Below, piece after piece: positions 6,499-10,509 of a stretch of DNA of 10,509 nucleotides. The notes under the pieces are model-generated. The model made no database searches. It was not told the origin of the DNA and saw only the letters and a list, made by a program, of their open reading frames with translations. Position 1 is the first letter of the stretch; every line of letters starts with the position of its first letter. The DNA is from Firmicutes bacterium UBA5227 (GTDB taxonomy: Bacteria; Bacillota; Clostridia; Tissierellales; Sedimentibacteraceae): the NCBI GenBank assembly GCA_002409285.1, contig DHUT01000038.1:1-10509 (forward strand), in the 5' to 3' direction. The position numbers were made by a program, and so were the translations under genes.

Positions 6499-7035
6499 TT
6501 ATGCGTTGCCATGATCAAAAATTTTCCAGATACCAAATCTTTTTATTAATGTATATTCTTCTTTTCTGTTGTACGATTCATCTGTCAAAAAACCTTTTTG
6601 CTCATCAATAGGAATTAATGTATATTCAGCTACAAATTTTTTCACATCTTCAATTTGTACACCGCTGGCAAAGTGTCGTTCTTCGGATGTTAATTTTATT
6701 TGCTCCATTTCCTCTCCGGAAACATTAATTTCTTCAATACTTTTAACATCTACACTTTTTATATTATAGACATCAGAATGGGTTGAAAGATACTCATCAC
6801 TCTTGTCATAAAAATCATCTAACAGTCTTAAAGTCAGAAGCTCCTTTTCACCGGTTTTATGAGCAAGTAAATATTCATTTAGAACTTCCTGCGCATCTAA
6901 TTTGTTTAATGCGTTTAAATCAAAAGAACTCCCTGTACTTTTTTGATTAAAATAGAATATTGTCTCAATAACTAACATTGCAAAGAGACAAAAAATAATT
7001 ATATTCTTTTTATTGTTGCTAATTTTTTCTGACAT
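6499..7035 (-). CDS. membrane-anchored extracytoplasmic protein, function unknown
   Basis: I do not recognise this 178-residue protein with confidence. A short basic cytosolic N-terminus (residues 1-10) is followed by one hydrophobic segment (about 11-29) without a signal-peptidase or lipobox cysteine motif. The remaining ~150 residues would then lie outside the membrane. That part is rich in Asp, Glu and Lys. The segment LDAQEVLNEYLLAHKTGEKELLTLRLLDDF, read in two parts from about residue 46, and the aromatic end YTLIKRFGIWKIFDHGNA resemble DUF4829-like or NTF2-like lipoprotein domains of Firmicutes; this is a loose resemblance. The ATG is preceded by a perfect GGGAGGG. TATAAT at 7065-7070 on the minus strand could be its -10, but no convincing -35 accompanies it. 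It is separated from the amidase gene by a terminator. Confidence 0.8.
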   Translation of the reverse strand: MSEKISNNKKNIIIFCLFAMLVIETIFYFNQKSTGSSFDLNALNKLDAQEVLNEYLLAHKTGEKELLTLRLLDDFYDKSDEYLSTHSDVYNIKSVDVKSIEEINVSGEEMEQIKLTSEERHFASGVQIEDVKKFVAEYTLIPIDEQKGFLTDESYNRKEEYTLIKRFGIWKIFDHGNA

Positions 7036-7120
7036 ATTACCCTCCCTATTTTAATAAATCTGATATTATAAGCCTATCATGTGCGAATTTATTCATAACA
7101 TATATAATAATTTCATTAAC

Positions 7121-7163
7121 TAAAGATAAATGGGCTACTGTACAGACCATATTCAACAGCCCA
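7121..7163 (-). terminator. terminator of the secreted amidase gene
   Basis: On the minus strand, TGGGCTGTTG pairs with CAGTAGCCCA (10 bp, two G-U pairs) around a 13-base loop. It is followed by TTTATCTTTA and begins about 34 bases after the amidase stop. The T-tract is interrupted, so efficiency may be moderate. Confidence 0.6.
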
Positions 7164-7196
7164 CTTAAAATTTACTTATTCACAATAGTAAAAATC

Positions 7197-8285
7197 TTAT
7201 AGCGGACGTCTATAAAAAGAAACATTTTCACTGGTTGGAAGATAAACATCCTGTTTATCCGTAGTATGTGCTGAAAACCTTATTAAAGATCCGTCACCAT
7301 AAGTAGTGAGCCCTACATGTGAATAAGCGTTCCAGGATACTATACATCCCGCATAAATTATGCTTCTATTACTAGTCCATGCGAAGTTTTCATTGTTGTT
7401 TACATGAATACAAACCCCTTCAGATCCATTGTATCCTGTTCGTATCCAATTTAATGAACCCGGATACCAACTGCTAGTTTGTGGAAGTCCACCTCCTTGA
7501 TTAAGACAATATGAAACAAAATTGGCACAATTACTAGAGTATTCTCCATGATGGTCATAGAAATGGTTTATAGCGTAATCCCTTGCACCTAATCTGTCGT
7601 ATGAAGAATATGTTATTCCTAAAGGTTCATTATGATCGCTGTTAAGAGCAGTAATTGCTTGTACAGCTTGTTTTCCATTATTTACTGCTTCTTCATCACT
7701 CAGTTTAAGAGTATCTAAAGGATATAATCCATCCTCACTAATATATGAAATATTATAAATCATATTTTCATTAGTGATTGACTCTAAATCGCTATTAAGA
7801 ATTTCAACTTCAAAACGGAACATTGTTCTGTATGGCTTATTAAAATATAAGCTGTTGACTTCTTCAACATATTCATCAATAAGAGTTTGTGCAGTATTTC
7901 TTTCATTAGGATCTACAGATGATTTTAGGGTTTCGCTGAGACCTTTATAATATGGCATTTCCGTCGCATTTTTTACCAATGTCATGTCAGTTGATAGTGT
8001 AACATAAAATTTTGTTGTATTGTCACTTCTCTTAAAATATTCTATTTCCCATTCGAAATTTTCAAAAGAATAGTTTTCCCCAAAGACGTTTCCTATTTGT
8101 TCAATTATTTCTTGGGTTAGCTTTTCCTTTTGTAAATTTGTTAATTCTTTGCTATCAAATTCATAATCTGATAATATATCTAATTCTGCATTTTCTTCTT
8201 CACTGCCTACATTTGCATAAACATTTATACATGTACTAGAAAGTACCAATAGCAATATCATTGTGTACGACAAAAATTTTTTCAT
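7197..8285 (-). CDS. secreted protein with C-terminal Amidase_6-type cysteine hydrolase domain
   Basis: A 362-residue exported protein. Residues 1-24 form a signal peptide ending NVYA, then NVGS. The cysteine at position 19 is not in a proper lipobox. Residues ~30-220 form an unassigned domain rich in Glu, Tyr and Asn. Residues ~225-362 match the putative amidase domain (Amidase_6, PF12671): YDRLGARDYAINHFYDHHGEY introduces SSNCANFVSYCLNQGG with nucleophile candidate C253. YSHVGL (H323) and RFSAHTTD (H340) supply the conserved histidines, and SSWYPGSLNW matches the family's W-rich stretch. The fold is related to NlpC/P60 and CHAP peptidases, so cleavage of peptidoglycan or another extracellular amide is likely but unproven. 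The start follows a perfect AAGGAGG. No ECF-type motif like that of its neighbours is present upstream. Confidence 0.9.
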   Translation of the reverse strand: MKKFLSYTMILLLVLSSTCINVYANVGSEEENAELDILSDYEFDSKELTNLQKEKLTQEIIEQIGNVFGENYSFENFEWEIEYFKRSDNTTKFYVTLSTDMTLVKNATEMPYYKGLSETLKSSVDPNERNTAQTLIDEYVEEVNSLYFNKPYRTMFRFEVEILNSDLESITNENMIYNISYISEDGLYPLDTLKLSDEEAVNNGKQAVQAITALNSDHNEPLGITYSSYDRLGARDYAINHFYDHHGEYSSNCANFVSYCLNQGGGLPQTSSWYPGSLNWIRTGYNGSEGVCIHVNNNENFAWTSNRSIIYAGCIVSWNAYSHVGLTTYGDGSLIRFSAHTTDKQDVYLPTSENVSFYRRPL

Positions 8286-8349
8286 TGTTTCCTCCTTCTC
8301 CTTTTTCGTTAAAGATAATCTTATTTTTCAGCACATTCGTAGGTAATAA

Positions 8350-8391
8350 TTTTCAAGCTGACATCTTTTCTTTTGTGTTTTTCAAGCTGAC
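8350..8391. repeat. two direct 13-bp repeats, TTTTCAAGCTGAC
   Basis: TTTTCAAGCTGAC occurs at 8350-8362 and again at 8379-8391, 29 bases apart in register, with T-rich flanks (minus-strand spelling GTCAGCTTGAAAA). Tandem terminal repeats of this kind are known at the ends of IS21-family elements, and a TG starts the minus-strand copy (TGTCAGCTTGAAAA). No transposase is present, so this would be an orphan end. Alternatives are a regulator-binding pair or chance. Confidence 0.6.
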
Positions 8392-8525
8392 CTTTTTCAA
8401 TCACGTTACTAAGATTTATTAACTAAGTAACCAATGAATACTTCTAATATCAATTTATAGATATTAGATATTTGATTACATTATTCAATTAATCTTAAAT
8501 AAACTTGCCAATATTTTTCTTAACT

Positions 8526-8559
8526 CCTAATTAATAAAACCACTTTTACACGTAAAGTG
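8526..8559 (-). terminator. possible terminator of the small secreted protein gene
   Basis: On the minus strand, CACTTTAC pairs with GTAAAAGTG (one bulged A) around a two-base turn, followed by GTTTTATTAATTAG. It lies about 125 bases after the stop at 8683. The stem is A+T-rich and the T-tract broken, so this is a weak call. Confidence 0.35.
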
Positions 8560-8682
8560 CAAAACCTTTGATGTCATAATCTAAAAACTATAAGTACAAC
8601 GGTATCGCCTCCAAATTATATGATTTCAAAATGCAGTAAGGTGTTTATATGTTCAAGGCTTTTACTTTACATTAAGTTCTAT

Positions 8683-9087
8683 TTAATAATCAATTGTTTT
8701 CGAATACAGGGTCGATTCTTCAATAATTTTATTGTTTTTATCATACACTATAGCTACGCTTTTCACCCTATATGTGTATCCGGAACTGACAGTTGATGTT
8801 TCATTTACATAGGAATAAATATCTTTATTTCCACTCCAACTGTCAATATTAACCCAACTGTTGTTAGCATATCTCTGTAAATAAAGTGTCAGTTTCACTT
8901 TATAACAATTAGAACACTTGGCGTCACCTGCTAAAGCAGCAATGCCTTTATCAATATTAAAATTACACTGATGACTTTCAAGTGCTATATATGCAGGATT
9001 TAACTCAATTCCCTCAACTGAATTTGTAATTACTGTAAATGTTAATAATAATGTTAAGAATACGAATAATACTGATATTTTTTTCAT
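8683..9087 (-). CDS. small secreted DUF6147-like protein
   Basis: A 134-residue exported protein. The first ~26 residues (MKKISVLFVFLTLLLTFTVI and onward) are a classical Sec signal peptide with cleavage plausible near SVEG/IEL. The mature part has the look of a small beta-sandwich. KVKLTLYLQRYANNSWVNID-SWSG is followed by SGYTYRVKSVAIVYD and a closing IIEESTLYSKTIDY. I associate that pattern (LQ..NG.W..I.SWS / G.YRV / E....YS) with DUF6147 proteins of Clostridia, from memory. There are three cysteines, C41, C58 and C61, the last two as CSNC; these could form disulfides outside the cell or bind metal. The start follows AGGAGG. Its promoter (9117-9150) matches that of the DUF4367 gene, which suggests a shared sigma factor and an envelope-related role. 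Biochemical function is unknown. Confidence 0.82.
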   Translation of the reverse strand: MKKISVLFVFLTLLLTFTVITNSVEGIELNPAYIALESHQCNFNIDKGIAALAGDAKCSNCYKVKLTLYLQRYANNSWVNIDSWSGNKDIYSYVNETSTVSSGYTYRVKSVAIVYDKNNKIIEESTLYSKTIDY

Positions 9088-9116
9088 GTCTCCTCCTATC
9101 TTATTTATCCCTTTAC

Positions 9117-9150
9117 CTATATAAACCCTAAAGTTGTCAAAATCGTTACA
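9117..9150 (-). promoter_or_regulatory. ECF-type promoter A, upstream of the small secreted protein gene
   Basis: On the minus strand, TGTAACG (9144-9150), 15 bases, then GGGTTTATATAG (9117-9128), ending 29 bases before ATG 9087. Taken as an ECF promoter, -35 TGTAAC and -10 GGGT are 16 bases apart, like the TGAAAC/TGTAAC-N16-CGTC class known from Bacillus. The same element, with identical spacing, occurs at 9957-9990. It lies only about 30 bases after the DUF4367 stop codon. Confidence 0.72.
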
Positions 9151-9188
9151 CTTTTTTTAAATAAATTTATTAAGGTTATTTAATATCT

Positions 9189-9923
9189 TTATTTCTCTAT
9201 ACTTTCTGAAATTTCTTTTAATGTATCCACATCTATGTTACCAGAAACAACAAACTTGTATTCATCATTTTGATATATGATTATATTGCGGCTGTTATCT
9301 TCTTTCTTGTACAATAATCCCATGCAATCATTTATCAAAATATTTTCCTTGCTGCAATTCTCGGTATCTAATTGTAACGGTGCAGATAAAGTGCTGAAAG
9401 AATATGTTATGCTTGAATCGTCAGTTTTATTTGAATAAATTATAGTTCCAATGGTTTCCATGTTGTTTTTTATATTCACTTCGTATTTATCCGGTATATA
9501 TCTCGGATAATAATACCCTTCAAATTCCTCAATACTTTGATTGTTTTTGGGTTCAAGCCTGAACTCCGTGTATTCACCCTTATCATTTATATTAAGATTG
9601 AATGTTTTTATGAACCAGGCGCTTACTTTACCAAAAATCGGAGGATAGAAAATGAAGGTCAATAACAAAACTGCAGCCGTCATTGCCATAGTCTTGAAAA
9701 TCTGATTATTTCTACGGCGTTTTCTGCCTTTTTTATACATTTCGTCAAATTTGTCATACATTCGCTTGTCAAAGTCGGAAAGTCCTGGAATTTCTTCGTC
9801 ATCATTTGCAAAGGAGTCAAAAAGCTTCATGTCCTGATTAAACTGAACCTCCGCAGCACGATGAATTAAATGTTCAGCCTCCGGGCTAAAAGTTTCATTG
9901 ATTTTATTATTGTTTTTCTCCAT
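9189..9923 (-). CDS. DUF4367 single-pass membrane protein, probable anti-sigma factor
   Basis: A 244-residue type II-like membrane protein. The cytosolic N-terminal ~75 residues are charged (AEHLIHRAAEVQFNQDMKLF and DFDKRMYDKFDEMYKK) and end in the basic stretch KKGRKRRRNN. One transmembrane helix follows at about 76-97 (IFKTMAMTAAVLLLTFIFYP). The outer domain ends in a DUF4367-like module: YPRYIPDKYEV (139-149), TIIYSNKTDDSSITYSF (160-176) and a C-terminal IIIYQNDEYKFVVSG. In Firmicutes this architecture usually sits next to an ECF sigma gene, whose product the cytosolic part sequesters. Here no sigma gene adjoins it; the nearest is 2.9 kb downstream (5731-6288). The start is supported by AAGGAG upstream of ATG 9923. 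The ECF-like promoter at 9957-9990 suggests it is switched on by the sigma factor it controls. A decayed paralogue lies at 5651-5730. Confidence 0.85.
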   Translation of the reverse strand: MEKNNNKINETFSPEAEHLIHRAAEVQFNQDMKLFDSFANDDEEIPGLSDFDKRMYDKFDEMYKKGRKRRRNNQIFKTMAMTAAVLLLTFIFYPPIFGKVSAWFIKTFNLNINDKGEYTEFRLEPKNNQSIEEFEGYYYPRYIPDKYEVNIKNNMETIGTIIYSNKTDDSSITYSFSTLSAPLQLDTENCSKENILINDCMGLLYKKEDNSRNIIIYQNDEYKFVVSGNIDVDTLKEISESIEK

Positions 9924-9956
9924 TATACCTTACTCCTTAAACTTTTTTATTCACTA

Positions 9957-9990
9957 CTATATAAACCCATTTAGAGCTAAAAGCGTTACA
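9957..9990 (-). promoter_or_regulatory. ECF-type promoter B, upstream of the DUF4367 gene
   Basis: On the minus strand, TGTAACG (9984-9990), 15 bases, then GGGTTTATATAG (9957-9968), ending 33 bases before ATG 9923. Conservation with promoter A also covers the AAAAAG before TGTAACG and the TTTT after it, while the rest of the spacer differs. That is the pattern expected of two binding sites and not of a plain duplication. Confidence 0.72.
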
Positions 9991-10084
9991 CTTTTTGAGA
10001 AAAATATTGTTAAATTATTTTTAATATTCTGTTCATAGGTGAACCTTGTCTATTTGGTTATATTCATATCGATTTTTGAAACTA

Positions 10085-10127
10085 TAAAATAAAAATAACG
10101 GATCCATATCAGATCCGTCATTTTTTT
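10085..10127. terminator. bidirectional intrinsic terminator
   Basis: ACGGATC (10098-10104) pairs with GATCCGT (10112-10118) around a 7-base loop. With outward pairs (AATA with CATT, one G-U) the stem reaches 11 bp (10094-10122). A T7 run follows on the plus strand, and TATTTTTATTTT follows on the minus strand. It lies just behind the stop of the small hydrophilic protein gene and isolates promoter B from upstream transcription. Confidence 0.87.
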
Positions 10128-10138
10128 GCATTATCGTT

Positions 10139-10339
10139 CTATTTGTTATTGCTATCATCCTCTTTTTTTGTTGTTCTTTTATTATTAAACTTCATATTGG
10201 AGCTTCCTTTAAAAGAATTTTTATTTTTATCCTTAAAGGTATTGTTCAGTTCGTAAACCATATAGCTGTTGCTGTCAGTTAATTCGCTGTCGTTTCTATA
10301 GATGTCAGATTCTTTTCCATTTTGATATTTGTCAGTCAT
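10139..10339 (-). CDS. small hydrophilic protein, function unknown
   Basis: A 66-residue protein with no hydrophobic segment. It is very rich in Asn, Lys, Asp and Ser (for example MTDKYQNGKESDIYRNDSEL at the start, and a tail of KEDDSNNK). It looks disordered and I do not recognise a family. ATG 10339 is preferred because AGGAAGG lies nine bases before it. A TTG at 10348, three codons further upstream, would leave no room for that site. A strong terminator 17 bases after the stop supports a real transcription unit. Small Asn/Lys-rich proteins of this type are common and poorly studied in spore-forming Clostridia; a spore role would be speculation. Confidence 0.65.
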   Translation of the reverse strand: MTDKYQNGKESDIYRNDSELTDSNSYMVYELNNTFKDKNKNSFKGSSNMKFNNKRTTKKEDDSNNK

Positions 10340-10509
10340 ATCACACAACCTTCCTACTTATTTTTTTCTATTAATTATTATTTGTATTATTAAAAAAAAT
10401 ATGAAAAATAATCTGAGAAATTCTAAACATTTCAGAACATATACTGACTTTTCATATATCTCTATGCATAAAGCTATATCTCATCTCTTGGATGCGGCGG
10501 AAATATTGT

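Larger units (their letters stand above)
8286..8682. other. 397-bp A+T-rich gap upstream of the amidase gene
   Basis: No gene is visible on either strand. It contains the amidase ribosome-binding site (next to 8286), a pair of 13-bp direct repeats (8350-8362 and 8379-8391), an imperfect palindrome GTTACT/AGTAAC (8405-8431), a weak minus-strand promoter candidate (TTGAAT 8483-8488, 16 bases, TAATAT 8461-8466) and a weak hairpin at 8541-8559 that may end the upstream gene. The length and repeats suggest insertion or deletion history. Confidence 0.6.

Noticed and set aside
8400..8408. GTAACG on the minus strand as a third ECF-type -35 for the amidase gene
   Set aside because: No GGGTTTATATAG-like block follows at the right distance and the preceding T-G and following TTTT are absent.
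8405..8431. Palindrome GTTACT...AGTAAC in the gap before the amidase gene
   Set aside because: Only six paired bases are continuous, with a mismatch next to them, and it is far from any firm promoter; expected by chance in such A+T-rich DNA.
10474..10509. Possible C-terminal end of a further minus-strand gene at the right edge
   Set aside because: Two frames stay open for only 11 to 18 codons before a stop, which is too little to identify a gene.

Overview
The window looks like the chromosome of a low-GC, spore-forming member of the Clostridia. Base composition is strongly A+T-rich, ribosome-binding sites are strong AGGAGG/GGGAGG types, one gene encodes a spore photoproduct lyase, and there is an ECF sigma factor with a DUF4367-type membrane protein. 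All twelve genes I accept read leftward (minus strand). The genus cannot be fixed from sequence reading alone.

Layout by coordinate. 143-1366: a DUF4143-type ATPase with its own sigma-A promoter. 1653-4300: a tight unidirectional run which, in transcription order, is mazE, mazF, an AlkZ-like winged-helix protein, a class I SAM methyltransferase and a catalytically dead-looking rhomboid-like membrane protein. One strong promoter precedes mazE, and two copies of the octamer GTATATAC overlap its -10, presumably the antitoxin operator. 4500-5522: spore photoproduct lyase (splB), closed by a good intrinsic terminator.

5731-10348 is a sigma-factor and envelope district. It holds an ECF-like sigma factor (5731-6288), a membrane-anchored protein of unknown function (6499-7035), a secreted Amidase_6-type cysteine hydrolase (7197-8285), a small secreted DUF6147-like protein (8683-9087), a DUF4367 single-pass protein that is probably an anti-sigma factor (9189-9923), and a small hydrophilic protein (10139-10339) closed by a bidirectional terminator.

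Three observations stand out. (1) The DUF4367 gene and the small secreted protein gene carry near-identical upstream elements, TGTAACG-N15-GGGTTTATATAG, with exactly the same spacing and at similar distances from the start codon. They look like a two-member ECF-sigma regulon. (2) Directly behind the sigma gene lies an 80-bp decayed fragment (5651-5730) of a second DUF4367-type gene, matching 9552-9647. The sigma factor therefore once had its own downstream partner and has lost it. (3) The spore photoproduct lyase has alanine where the Bacillus enzyme has the cysteine that donates hydrogen to the thymine radical. A different cysteine, C75, lies on the segment before the iron-sulfur motif.

I found no CRISPR array, tRNA, rRNA or intact mobile element. 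One pair of 13-bp direct repeats (8350-8391) could be the worn end of an insertion element.
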